Part shown: positions 21,440 through 33,500 of the stretch, one piece after another
Position numbering within the stretch: position 1 is the first letter of the stretch
Layout: each line of letters starts with the position of its first letter
NCBI RefSeq assembly: GCF_005239225.2
Contig: NC_133301.1
Span: 4,055,157-4,119,156, forward strand
Direction of reading: 5' to 3'
From: Populus alba
Taxonomy: Eukaryota > Streptophyta > Magnoliopsida > Malpighiales > Salicaceae
Length of the DNA: 64,000 nt
Program-made: the position numbers and the translations under genes
The notes under the pieces: model-generated
Database searches by the model: none
What the model was told of the DNA's origin: nothing
What the model saw: the letters and a program-made list of their open reading frames with translations, nothing else

Positions 21440-22650
21440 ATTTGAGTGTGTTTTGGTTATTCGGGTAGCTTTTGTGGTTGTGGTTTTATAAAAAGTTGTT
21501 TTATAAAAAGTACTTTTAGTTGAGGTTGGTTTAAAAAAATAGGTGTTTGGTTAAAACTGTGGTTGAAATTGAGGTTGAAGAAAAAAGTAGTTTAAATGTG
21601 TTTTGGTTAAAAAAATGCTTTTCAAATTGAGGTTATAAATTAATTAATAATATATATATATATATATATAATATATTACTAATTACGATTTTTAATTTAA
21701 ATATTGTAAATTTAGTATTACTTATATTACATCAATGAATAAAAAATATTTTTATATAAAATATTTTTTATTATTCCATTAAACTATTTATAGATTCATT
21801 ATGTAAAAATTACCTGATAAGGAATTACAAATTTTCATAATTTGTTTAGCGAGATAAAATATTATCAGGTATAAAAATTGATATTACAGTGCGAGTAAAT
21901 TTAATTCACTCTATATCTAAAGTTTTTTGGGAAAAAAATTATTGTTCACATCACATATACGAGTGAATTTAATTCACTTTAAACTGTGTTTTTTTAAAAA
22001 AAAAAAATCGTTAAAAATTTAATACACTGAAAAAAAACCCACAGTGAACAGTGCATTAGTGTGCACTGTTTAACTATGTGTTTTTTTTTTTGAAAAAAAT
22101 AAAAAATGTAAAAATTTTAATATCAACTAAAAAATAAATAAAGTGAATAAGTACATTAGTGTGCACTGTTTTACTAGTTTTTTTTTTTTTTTTAAAAAAA
22201 ATAAAAATGTTAAAAAATTTAATACACTAAAAAAAAACGTGAACAGTGCATTAGTGTGCACTGTTTATACTAGTTTGTTTTTAAAAAAAAATATAAAGAT
22301 GTTAAATTAATTTAATACCTAAAAAAAACGTGAACAGTTTTTTTTTGAAACTTTTTTTTTTATATATAAAAAAAATAAAAATGTTAAAAAATTTAATACA
22401 ACTTAAAAAAAAAAAGTGAACAATGCATTAGTGGTGCACTGTTCATGCTAATTGCACTGTTCAGTGAACAGTGCAATTCGCATGCACAATGCGTGAAAAG
22501 CATGAATTCATTGCTTTTCATTACTGCGGTCGGAACGTAAAAAACATGTGGATCCATGAACAGCAACTCGTTTTTTCCATTACCTAAACCCTGCCAAACT
22601 GCGTTTAAGTAAAACGCAGCCGCAACTCTTTACCCAAACACCATCTAAGC
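21440..22650. mobile_element. Non-autonomous DNA element with internal GTGAACAGTGCA repeats
   Basis: The left end (tgtgttttggttattcgggtag) and the right end read in reverse (tagatggtgtttgggtaaag) form imperfect inverted repeats rich in GTTTGG and TTGCGG motifs, as in hAT-like MITEs. The interior at 22020-22450 holds four to five degenerate units of about 100 bp, each with gtgaacagtgcattagtgtg and a poly-T/poly-A block. No coding capacity. The boundaries are approximate and I found no clear TSD. Confidence 0.6.
22020..22450. repeat. Tandem ~100-bp units with GTGAACAGTGCATTAGTG
   Basis: Copies of the cagtgcattagtgtgcactg motif occur near 22050, 22155, 22245 and 22425, separated by T- and A-runs and aaaatgttaaaaaatttaat. 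Confidence 0.7.
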
Positions 22651-22869
22651 TCGCTCATGCAGAATCAAAGAACTGTGCTCATTATTTTCTATTGTATTTT
22701 CATTCTGATCGTCGGAAGACTAACTCAACACTGATAATTATATATTGTAACAATAATAATTCTCGTAGTCATCACTTTAAGCAAATTATGTATATTTTAC
22801 TTGTGTTTAGCTAGCCATTGCCAGACCACGCCTTGGAAGAGGTGCTCTCTACTGGTTTCTTGTTCAAAC

Positions 22870-23066
22870 AGGTCTGATTTTGCATTTAAAAAATTTTTAT
22901 CTTTTATTTTAAATTAATATTTTTTGGTGTTTATATCATTTTGATGCAGCTGATGTCAAAAAATAATTTTTTTAAAAAAAATAAAAATATATTATTTTGA
23001 TACCATTTTCGAGTGACAAAATACTTTGAAAATAATTGTAACCACACTTACAAATACCTTTCTTAG
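22870..23066 (-). mobile_element. Poplar-type MITE, copy 1 (reverse orientation)
   Basis: The reverse complement contains aagtgtggttacaa, then ttttcaaagtattttg, a central gacatcagctgcatcaaaat and an AT-rich tail. This is the same order as the copies at 23096-23330 and 25010-25222. Confidence 0.6.
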
Positions 23067-23095
23067 ATCACAAGGTTATCGAGGTCAAACTAAAC

Positions 23096-23330
23096 TTGTT
23101 TTGGCAGTGTGGTTTGCGGTTAACTTTTCAAAATAATTTTTTCATGCCAAAATACATGCCAATAATAATATTTTTTTAATTTATTAAAATTATTTTGATA
23201 TCAGCACATCAAAATGATTTGAAAACACTAAAAATATATTAATTTGAAGTTAATAAAAAAATAAAAAAAATAATAATTTTTTTTAAAAGCGCTTTTGAAA
23301 CGTAAAAATAAACCAGCCTAAGTTTGTTAC
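23096..23330 (+). mobile_element. Poplar-type MITE, copy 2
   Basis: Starts ttgttttggcagtgtggttt, has the central gatatcagcacatcaaaatg and ends near agcgcttttgaaacg. About 30 bp separate it from copy 1, so the two form an inverted pair. Confidence 0.65.
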
Positions 23331-23929
23331 CTAATTAATAAAATTATTTTAATTTTTGTTTTAAAAAAAAAAATTCTTACTAATCTAACCCTAGTTAGAT
23401 CTCAAATTGAATCGTTATCGAGCTGATCCACTAAGGTGAAAGTTTTTCCAGTCATTCAATCAAGGTTAACTTCTTACAAGGTTGTTGAGATAAGAATAGA
23501 TTAAGGTCGTTAATTATTGGTTATGTCTTGAGGTGAGAGGAATAATTTTGTTAGCTGTTTTGAATGAATTCACGTTGATTTACTATTTTGATATATTGAA
23601 ATAGAAAATTAATAATAAATTATATAGAAGCTACAAATTTATACTTATCAATAAAGATTATGTCCGTTATTTTATTATAATTATAAATTTATAAATAATC
23701 AATATTATGTATTACTTTTATTATAAAACAAAATTCAAATCAAAACTCTTTAATTAATAAGAATTACAATTACTGAGATTCTTATTTTATTTCTGTACAA
23801 AATATTGGTCTATACAATTTTTTAAAATATTTCAGGATGATCAAGAATTGCTTAAAGCAATATTTCAGGGTTTATTATCGTTGTAAATGTTTGCCTGGTT
23901 GAATATATTGAACGTATTGCAGATTTATG
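23331..23929. other. AT-rich spacer
   Basis: No gene or clear repeat is recognised between the MITE pair and the Copia LTR relic. Confidence 0.4.
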
Positions 23930-24430
23930 GTGGCGTAGGGATTATGAGGATCTTTGTAGATATACATTACCTAATATAGTAATTAATATATATTCTTTCT
24001 AGAATCAAGGAAATAATTCCGATTCTAGTGCATACACACACACTTATACAATTCCATCAAAAATATTTAGAGATTGTAATTCTCCAATTTTCTTCATCAT
24101 TCCATATCCCTGATTCAATAATTTCTAGTGGCCCCCCCTTAAGCTAGATCAAGCGGATTAAGTGATTCAAGCTTACTTAACAACCAATGAAACTGAGCAG
24201 GAGTTAGGATTATGGTAAATACATCAGCTAATTGATCATAAGTACGCATATACATCGTCTGAATAAGTTTAGCTTGAACTTTGTTGACGAATATAATGAC
24301 AATCGCACTTCAAGGTGTTTTTGTTCATTCATGAAACACTAAATTAGCCACAATATGAATGCAACTTGATTATCACAAAACAGTGTCATGGGTGTATGAT
24401 TGTGGAAACTGAGATCTAAAAGTAAATTCT
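23930..24430 (-). mobile_element. Copia relic: RNase H C-terminus plus 3' LTR
   Basis: The minus strand from about 24400 reads PMTLFCDNQVAFI, then LEV.CHYIR, LIQTMYMRTYDQLADVFT and LTPAQFHWLLSKL, the end of a Copia pol of a different family. It is followed by a polypurine tract (complement of 24128-24140) and LTR sequence of roughly 200 bp (about 23930-24127). Upstream pol is missing. Confidence 0.78.
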
Positions 24431-24439
24431 TGAGCAAGA

Positions 24440-24800
24440 TTAATTTTTTAACAATATTTTTTATTTAATTATATGATAAGAAATATAAATACTCACACAA
24501 TCAAGCAACAATTCAATGCTCGGACATTTGTTCGAGACTATGATAATTCCATAGAAATCAAATTGAAACAAACATTATGAAATCCAAGTTAGCCTAGCAA
24601 ACTCGTGAACCATGTAATGGACTCCACTAGGTTTAAAAAATTTATTTTTCTTAAAGCTATTTTATATTTAATTATATGATAAAAAAATAGATACTTATAA
24701 AATTGAGCATCAGTCCAATATTAAGATATTTTGTTTGAAACCGTAATAACTCTTTTTGAAAACAAACCAAAAACAAATTATGAAATCCAAAATCAACCTT
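24440..24800. repeat. Diverged tandem duplication, period about 205 bp
   Basis: The blocks from 24456 and 24661 share atttaattatatgataa, a tcaagcaacaattcaatg-like stretch and caaacattatgaaatcc. They are probably members of the same repeat superfamily as the array that follows. Confidence 0.55.
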
Positions 24801-25009
24801 AATATTGAAATGGTAAATTTAAAAAAAGAAATCACTCAAAAAACAATTACCAACCAAAAACCCAAATTTTAAAGGATGAGATAGCAAATAAATTAATAAA
24901 AACTTTAAGTACAAAAAAACAAAAAACAAATCAAATCATTCTTCTAGTCAATAGTAAATACTTATGAGGAGGTGTTACAATAAATAGTGAACACTAAACT
25001 CACCTTCTT

Positions 25010-25222
25010 AGTGTTTGGGAGTGTGGTTGCGGTGCTTTTCAAAATGTTTTTTCATTCAGAAATGCATCAAAATAATATTATTTTATTTATTTATTAAAAA
25101 TTATTTTTGATATTAGCGCATCAAAATAAATCCAAAACACTAAAAAAATATTAATTTTAAGCAAAATAAATAAAATAATTTGTTTTAGAATGCAGGTGGG
25201 CCGCGTTCCAAATGGTCCTTTA
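25010..25222 (+). mobile_element. Poplar-type MITE, copy 3
   Basis: Starts gtgtttgggagtgtggttgc, contains gatattagcgcatcaaaata, and ends gccgcgttccaaatggtcc, giving GTTTGG/CCAAAT-type inverted ends. It is the best preserved of the three copies. Confidence 0.72.
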
Positions 25223-25479
25223 ATTATGACTAAATCATTGCCTCACATTACAAATGCAAGTCAGGTCAAGTTTTTCTTGAATGTAAAAAAAAATTTAGAT
25301 GTTGCTAATGTGTTTTTTTTCTAGTGGAAAGAAAAGTTTAATTGTGTAAGGATTGACTAGATGTATCCGATTGACTTTGAAGTTCCAAAAACAACCAATA
25401 CAACCTGTAAAAACATAGTTTGACTAAAAGAAATTTCAAGATGATATTTTCCTTTTAATATTAAGATAACAACATATTG

Positions 25480-26790
25480 AATTGATTTGACTTAACTTGA
25501 GTCAACCCGAGTTAACATGTCACATTCATGACCTAGGTGATGAGATGAAGTATAAAGCAAATTAAAATAAATTATAAAGCATAATTCTCAATTAATCCAA
25601 TATTGAAGGATGAAAAAAATCAATTAAAAAAGGAACTAAAAAGCCGACTCGAGTTAAACTATCAGACCTATGACTCGTGTTATAAGATTAAGATAACCTC
25701 ATGGAAAGCAATTTTATATAAATAACGAATTTCAATCCCTAATCAGTTCAATGTTGAAGGATGAAATTGAAAAATAAATCAATAAAAAAAAACATAAAAA
25801 TGATCCAAGTCAATCCACCAAACCCATGAACTGGGTCATTAGACAAAGATAACCTCATGGAAAAAATAAAAACAAATAACCTAATTTAACCTAGGTTAAG
25901 TTGTCAAATCCACAACTTTGATCATGAGACTGGGATAACACTATAGAGAGCAAATCAAACAACTTATAAAGCTCTAAAATTTTCAATAGCCCCTGTCGAA
26001 CTCCAATGAATGAATGATGAAATTTATAAAAATTTTAATTTAAAAAAATGACATAAAAAAATAAGAACGAGTCAACCCAGATTAATCTGTTAAGCATTAT
26101 TATTGGGTCATGAGGCTGATATAACCTCATAAAACCTAAATTCATATTCAAACATAATATTAAATGATAAAATTAAAAAAAAAAAACAAATAAGTCAATT
26201 AGATTAACCAGCCAAACTCATGGCCTGAGTTATAAGATAATGATAACCTAATAAAAGCAAATCAAATGTTGAAGGACCATGACCCGGGTCATGAGACAAG
26301 ATAATTCAAGGACCATGACCCGGGTCATGAGACAAGATAATATCTTAGAAAGAGAATAAAAAAATTAACTGATTTAACTAAGGTTAAATATATCAAAATT
26401 TGCATTCTTGATCGTGAGCTAAGATAATCCGATGAAAGCTATTCATAATATATTATGAAACTCAATTCTTAATAATATCAGTGTTGAATGATGAAATTGG
26501 TGAAAATCAATTAAAAAATGGACACAAAAAAAATAACCCGAGTCAAACTCAAGTTAACCATTAAGTATTATTCTCGGGTCATGATGTCGAAATAACATAA
26601 TAAAAAGTAAACAAAACAAATCATGAAGTCTAATTCTCAGTCAACTCAATATTAAAGAATAAAAAAAATAAATTAATAAGAAAAAAAACATAAATCAACC
26701 TTTTAACTTGCCAAGCTCACGATTTATATCAAAAAAAGTTTTGATAACTCAATAAAAAAAATATCAAATGATGATTTAAAAAAAAAAAGA
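25480..26790. repeat. Degenerate tandem array, ~150-bp unit
   Basis: About eight units recur. Each has a gagtcaaccc-gagttaac block, a gacc-tgggtcatgaga block, gataacctcat, aaattatgaagc-taattctcaatt, and aatgttgaaggatgaaattg followed by A-rich sequence. The ggatgaaa motif falls near 25609, 25758, 26015, 26163, 26488 and 26650. A recent 36-bp perfect duplication lies inside at 26272-26343. Confidence 0.78.
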
Positions 26791-27885
26791 AGCATTAATT
26801 GAAATAAATAGTGTTTTGTAACAAGGGGACAGTAAACCCCTTTTCATCTTTTAGTTTATAGTTAATAAAATTATAATTATGATATAATATAATATAATTC
26901 TTCCAATGGTTGATAGGTCTCCCAATTCTAACATTGAAGTTGTCATAGCATAAAAAGTAACCACAATAGCATTACTTAAATAAATTTCTAATCTTCGATA
27001 TTAGATAAGGCCATAAATATGGTGGGTTCCAAGACTCGGGTGTGGCTAGCTTTTTGATCAAAAGAAGTAGAGAAGGGTGAGAAAAGAAAAGGGAGAATAT
27101 TTTGAAAACTGGTATGGTTATTTGCGAATCCCTCTCTCCTTTTTTCGGTGAATTTATTTATTTTTATAGTTTATCAAACCTATATGCCTAACAGGCGTGA
27201 TCGCTACAAAACCTTACAAGGCACTCTTGATAATTGAACTTCACTATACAATTACTTGCGAAGATACCAGTCAAATTATAATTGAATTTACTTTTTCTAA
27301 TTTGACAGTATAGAACCTGCACTATATATATAACAAAATCTAATGATAAAATGATAAAATATACAATCCACGTATACTTTGTCCAAAAATACTTTAACCA
27401 TTAAAATCTCTAAAAACATATTCCAAAAGTTTATAATTATATGGAATGAAATATGAGTTTTTTTTTTAAACTTAGCGCAATAATTTTTTTTTAATAAAAA
27501 TAGCACAATCAAAATAATATTTAGGGATTTAACACATTTGATTAAGTTGCAGATAACACATGCAACACGAAAGTCGCATTTATTATCTTCAACTAATGAA
27601 CATGAGTTGCAATGTTATATGGAACTTGATTAAGAGACACATTAGGGACAGTATCTTCCACCATTAACTTTTTTCCTAAAAATTTTACAATTTACACAAT
27701 TTCAATTTTCCAACCTCAAAATACAATCAGCATATAGCAGCACATAACATCTTCAATTATAATTAATAAAATTAGATCGACAATTAACATAACATAACAT
27801 AACATTTTATTAAATTTAAACTAACTGTATATTAATTCATAATTTTCATAATATATATAATAACATGTAACTATATATAATAGTT
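26791..27885. other. AT-rich intergenic sequence
   Basis: No gene is recognised. A short taaca-type pentanucleotide repeat is at 27785-27805. The 27000-27250 stretch is less AT-rich but matches nothing I know. Confidence 0.45.
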
Positions 27886-28650
27886 ACCTCAGAACATGAA
27901 AGGTCTTCAACACTCATGTACATGCCAATATCACTCTAGACTAGCATCCTCACACCTCTCACGATAAAACAATTCATCTTTCACTAATTTTCGCTTCAAG
28001 ACACTCACCTCTCTAACCTCTTGAAATCCACCATGATATAAATTGAGCATAGTGTTGGCCACAAATACATCTCATCTCATCACATCAATATCTTAACAGA
28101 TAGTTGTTGCTGCTTTTTAAGTTTCCTGTGCCAAGTAATGAATCTATTTACATCCATTAAGAACTAATTAGTTCCCATCGTCTATAATAACATTAATAAA
28201 TTTAATAAATATTGTATGTAAAACAATATTGCATGCCATTCGATTCTGTCTCAGATATGTAGATAATGCATTGAATTGTGTGAACGTCTTAGAAAACAAG
28301 ACCAAGTAAGTTTAATAAAATGTTATGTAATGGGAAGATACCATCTCATATAGGTATCTACATTAATTGTTGAATGTTGTTCCTCTGAAACATGATCTTT
28401 CCTAGCATCTCAAAGATCTAAGTAAGATGCATGAATCACCAGTCAATCCCCTTTCGCACTTACTTTGACAACTAACACTATACAAGTCGTCACTAGTATT
28501 AATATAATCTGGTATATGCTGAGATAGTCTAAACTATCGCATTACCCGATTTGGACAATATATCTCAGCAATGTCGAAGTAGTACAGCAAGACATGTGCT
28601 AACCAAAGGTCAAATCCCTCATGGTATACATGCAAAGCTAAAAGTACTAA
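27886..28650 (-). pseudogene. Plant-mobile-domain (MAIN-like) relic
   Basis: The minus strand from about 28620 reads FDLWLAHVLLYYFDIAEIYC, PNRVMR-stop-FRLSQHIPDY. This resembles the PMD motif of MAIN-like proteins (for example EMYxPDRVMRQFGxxQ.IP). A further piece near 28370 reads INVDTYMRWYLPIT, like the YxxWYxxxT segment downstream in that family. There are many stops. Such domains occur in host MAIN genes and in Mutator-like and retroelement passengers; this copy is most likely transposon-derived. Confidence 0.5.
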
Positions 28651-29914
28651 GTACTTTATATATGACATTCATATAACCTATTAGAACATATGAAAGATTT
28701 ATATTACATAAAAAAAATAATTTGCATTCAAATAAAAAAAAATACAATACATTTGTAATTCATACATAATATGGTTGTTGTGCGTCCAACTTATCCTAGT
28801 AGAACTTGTGAACACAAGTGAGCTTTACCATAAAATGCCTAGCCCCATATAATTTGACATGACAAGCTATAAAATTAATATATTTTTTCGTATTCAATTT
28901 ATATAAATAAACATATTGGTTAGAAATAATTTTATTTTATCATTACCTAGAACTAATGAATAGTAGCTTGTAGGTGACAATGTCAAACATATTATTAACC
29001 CAATTGTTTAGAAGCTTGATATGAATATTTTCCCATGACCAACATTAAAAACTTTAGGTTAATATTTAAAATACTATTAATTCTAACATTTAAATAATTA
29101 CTAGACATTCTATCAAATAACAAGACAAACACAAATCTATCTATTAATATTATGGGGTTAATTAAAGTGCGTAATTTATCAATAAAACTAAAATGGTAAT
29201 ATAATCGGCTAAAATCTAAATTCATCAAAATAATCGGTAAACAACTAAATTTATAAAATTTTGATACATAATAAAAATTATCAATTCAATTCATGTATTT
29301 TACATCTAATTATCTTATTTTATATTGAATTTGGTGTAACCCATAATTTAACTTAAATAAACAATAACTTTAACAAAATAATTTTGTTAATTCACAATCA
29401 ACAACCCAAAATCATTAATTATTTTACAAAATAACCTAATTATAAACTCAAATTATATCTAATTAATCTAATTATAAAAAAAACCCTAAATTGTGTTTTA
29501 AAATCCTTAATTCAAAATCCTTATATTTTATGAAATAAATTAACACATATTAGTATAAATTACATAAGAGAAAGTGTTTAATATATTTTTTAAATATAGA
29601 ATATAGATGTTGATAATGACTAGTGGTAGCTGTTTTTTATTGGAAACAGGCTGATCTACGCTGGAGAGAGAGAAAGGCAATGATCTCGTGCTAGAGAGAT
29701 GTGTATTCTCGTTATGTTTTGAGTGAGTTTTCACAGTAGAAAAAGAGAGGGAGGGAGGGAGGTTGTTGATGGCAGGAAAAGAAGAAGAGTAAGGAGAGAA
29801 AGGCTCCAGTTTAATTTTGTATGAGGTTATAAACATTATTTGTGACTCGTGCATATAAACAACAACTGTAAAATAAAAGTAACATATGATGTCATTATAT
29901 TATATGAGAGTCAA
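28651..29914. other. AT-rich intergenic sequence
   Basis: No gene is recognised. The minus-strand ORF at 29540-29854 is Ser-rich, of low complexity, and matches no family I know. The right part may include more of the MAIN-like relic. Confidence 0.4.
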
Positions 29915-30200
29915 AGTATACTTTTAAAACCGTTTTGACTTTACTAGTTGATCTAAGCTAGAACCAAATCGAGTTAAAAAAAAGTAGAAAAAGAAAAAAC
30001 TCTATATGACCTGTCGTGTTGATCTAACAATCTAACAAAACCCGATCAAAAATCCTAGTTATAACTCGTTGAATTTTTTTTTAATTAAAATAATTTCATT
30101 TTAATTTTTAACAAAAAAATAATCAGGTTAAAACCAAAAACTTGAGCCTTGAATTGAGACAATTATCAAACCAGATCTAAAAACTAATGCATTAAACTGT
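29915..30200. mobile_element. Decayed MITE related to the 14.2-kb hAT MITE
   Basis: The order of blocks matches 14169-14459: ttttaaaaccg at the left, ctctatatgacctg, aacccg, cgttgaattttttt, attttaatttttaac, and cttgagccttgaattgagac at the right. The GC-rich motifs have mostly decayed to AT. Confidence 0.6.
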
Positions 30201-30530
30201 CTTATTTCCACATATTTTCTTCGCATTATTTTTTTTATTGTGCTAAAAACCCAAAAAAATAAAAACTAAGAAATATTTTCTTTTACAAACCAAAGCACGT
30301 CTTAAATCATTTTTAACCATTAAAGACAAGTGGTCGCACTCCCACTGTAGTAGCTATGCTGTAAACACCGCACCGTTTCAGTCCAACAAAAAAACACTTT
30401 TCCCTAAAATCCAAATAATAAAAAAACAAATCCTTGCACCTTTCTCATTTTATGTATATATATATACACACACGCTAGAGCAGTTCCCTCCTTTCTCAAG
30501 AGCCTCTCTCTCTAGAGAAAATACAAGATA
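30201..30530 (+). promoter_or_regulatory. 5' flank, TATA region and 5' UTR of the DUF810 gene
   Basis: A tatatatata stretch (about 30453-30466) lies 65-78 bp before the ATG. It is followed by a pyrimidine-rich leader (ttccctcctttctc and cctctctctct, about 30483-30513), a pattern common in plant core promoters. Confidence 0.5.
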
Positions 30531-33500
30531 ATGGCTTCTCTCTTTAGAGAGCTCTCGTTAGGCCACTCTAAGAGAGATTCCATCCCACCACAGCTTAAGC
30601 CACCGCCATTATCCATAATGCTCTCTAAACCCACTATCACCACTACTGATATCGGCTCCCCACTAGGCCAACTCTCCGATTCGGACCTCCGGTCCACCGC
30701 TTACGAGATCTTCGTCGCCGTTTTTCGTACTTCCTCCGGCAAGCCCTTAACTTACATTCCCAACTCCAATTCTGACTCACCTACCAACCACTCGACTCAC
30801 TCCCCTAACTCGCCTGCTTTGCAAAGCTCGCTCACCTATGCTGCTGCTAGCAAAATGAAGAAAGCTTTGGGGCTGAAGTCTCCCGGTTCGGGTTCTAAGA
30901 AGATTCCGGGGTCGGGTCAGGGGAAGATAAGGAGAGGTTTGACCGTTGGTGAGTTGATGCGGGCTCAAATGCGGGTCAGTGAGACTGTGGACTCTAGGAT
31001 TAGAAGGGCTTTGTTGAGGATTGCTGCCGGTCAGGTTAGATTTTATTCAATTTGTTTTTTTTTTCTTTTTTAGTTTGATTTTGATTTTCCAGTTCCCCCC
31101 GCTGTTTTGTTGGTTTTTTTAAAGAAGTCTGTCTTTTTTGTTTTTTTTTTTTTCCCCTGTGTTCTGTTGAATCTTTTGATCTGGTAAAGCTCGATTCTTT
31201 GTTGGATAATTAGTGTCGATCATGATTGTTGGTGTCGTAAAGGAAAACTTTAAGCTCTAAATTATGGTTAATCAAATGAGAATTAGTAATGTAGTTTTAT
31301 GGTGATTCTTTTCTCTCTTTTTTCTACAGAAAGATAAGTTTCTGAAAATTTGTAGCTCTAGGATTTTTTTATTTGTCAATGTGCCATAATGGGGTTTTCA
31401 GTGTAGAATTTCTTAACTTTGTGTTGTTTGTCTGAATTTAATAGTTTGATTGATATGAATTATTGAGCAATCTTCGAAGTTTATCCAAGTGTGGTTTCCT
31501 TTGCTTATGGTGTTTATATATATATATATATATATATATAGTTTATTATTGTTAAAATGAGCTATCATTTTACTAATTACTATGTACTCGTGGATTGTAA
31601 TGCATTTGATGACCGCTTTGTATCATGCTGGTATGTTGAGCCTTTTTGTAGTTTGTTTAGCTGAGGTAGCATTTGACTACAGGCATGTTCATGGCTATTA
31701 TGGAGCCCTATTAATGTGCTTGTTACAGGTTGGAAGGAGAATTGAGTCGATTGTTCTTCCACTAGAGCTACTACAGCAGCTCAAGCTTTTGGATTTTACT
31801 GATAAACAAGAATATGAAATGTGGCAGAAGAGAACCATGAAAGTTCTTGAGGCTGGACTTCTTTTGCATCCCCATGTGCCACTTGATAAGTCAAATCCTA
31901 CTTCACAGCGGCTGCAGCAAATTATCCATGGAGCTATGGATAGGCCTATAGAGACTGGAAAGAATAACGAGTCCATGCAAGTGCTTCGCAGTGCTGTTAT
32001 GTCACTAGCAAGTAGATCTGATGGGTCTCTCTCAGAGATATGCCACTGGGCTGATGGGATTCCATTGAATCTTCGACTCTATGAAATGCTTTTACAAGCC
32101 TGCTTTGATGTTAATGATGAAACATCTATAATTGATGAAATTGATGAACTGATGGAACACATAAAGAAGACTTGGACAATCCTTGGAATGAATCAAATGC
32201 TCCACAATCTTTGCTTCACATGGGTTTTATTTCACCGTTTTGTTGCAACTGGAGAAACGGATCTGCTTGATGCAGCTGATGGTCAGCTAGCAGAAGTTGC
32301 AAAAGATGCGAAGACAACAAAGGATCCACAATGCTCCAAGATTTTGAGTTCTACATTGAGTTCAATATTGGGATGGGCAGAGAAAAGACTCCTCGCTTAT
32401 CACGACACTTTTGACAGGGGGAATGCTGAGACCATGCAGGGCATTGTTTCTCTAGGGGTGTTGGCAGCCAAGGTTTTGATTGAGGATATATCTAATGAGT
32501 ATCGCAGAAAGAGAAAAAGTGAAGTAGATGTGGCTCGTACCAGGATTGAAACTTACATCAGATCATCACTACGCACTGCTTTTGCTCAAGTAAGTCTTTG
32601 CAACCTATTCGATAGACATGAGACATGAGAGCCATAATTCTCAATGACCTTGCTCTCATTTATAGTATGAGAGCACTTGCTATCTCTACACTGCATGAAC
32701 CTTTAGGAATGGGATTCAGAATGCAGTGCTGAAGTGTTGTGTACTTGGTCAGCACCTTATAATAGTTAGAGAGCTTATGAAGGATTGAGGAACTTGTTAC
32801 ATCGCTTTTCTTTGAAGATCTGCTCTTCTTTTTTTATTATTTCTTTTTCTTTCCCCCATGGTTGATCAATATCTTAATGTGTGTGACTACTTAGCATAAA
32901 GAATGGAATAAAGGCTTCCTTTTCCTTAAAAATAAATAAAATTCAAATGTCTGTTATATATCTTTATATAAATTTCAAAAAAGATTTCTTTTGGTGGCTT
33001 TATATTTTCTCAAGATGAGCATATGCAATATATCTTTATATTGGCTATTCAAATTGGGTTAAGATAGCTGTCAAGAGATCAACTTAGTGCTACCTGTGAT
33101 GAGCATAGTTTAAGCTCAAATTAAGTGTGATCTCATAAACAAAAGCTAGCCTCCAAGTAAATTTTTTATTTTCATGAGCTGCTCCCGAACACTATAATTG
33201 CATTGAGAGAGATGGAGAGATGCATCTATGTTTATATCAGTTCTCTTGGCTGGCTAGATGACTGTTTTATTTGGCATAAAATTAGAGAATGGAGAAAGCA
33301 GACTCAAGCCGGAGAGCATCCAAAAACCAGCCAAACCCTCTTCCTATTCTTGCCATCCTTGCAAAGGATGTTGGTGAGTTGGCAGTTAACGAGAAGCAAG
33401 TATTTAGTCCAATACTGAAAAGATGGCATCCTTTCTCAGCTGGTGTTGCTGTGGCCACTCTTCATGCTTGCTATGGAAATGAGATAAAACAATTCATATC

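Noticed and set aside
25480..26790. CRISPR-like spacing of repeats
   Set aside because: Repeats of about 150 bp are degenerate and lack short identical repeats with unique spacers. It is a eukaryotic tandem repeat.
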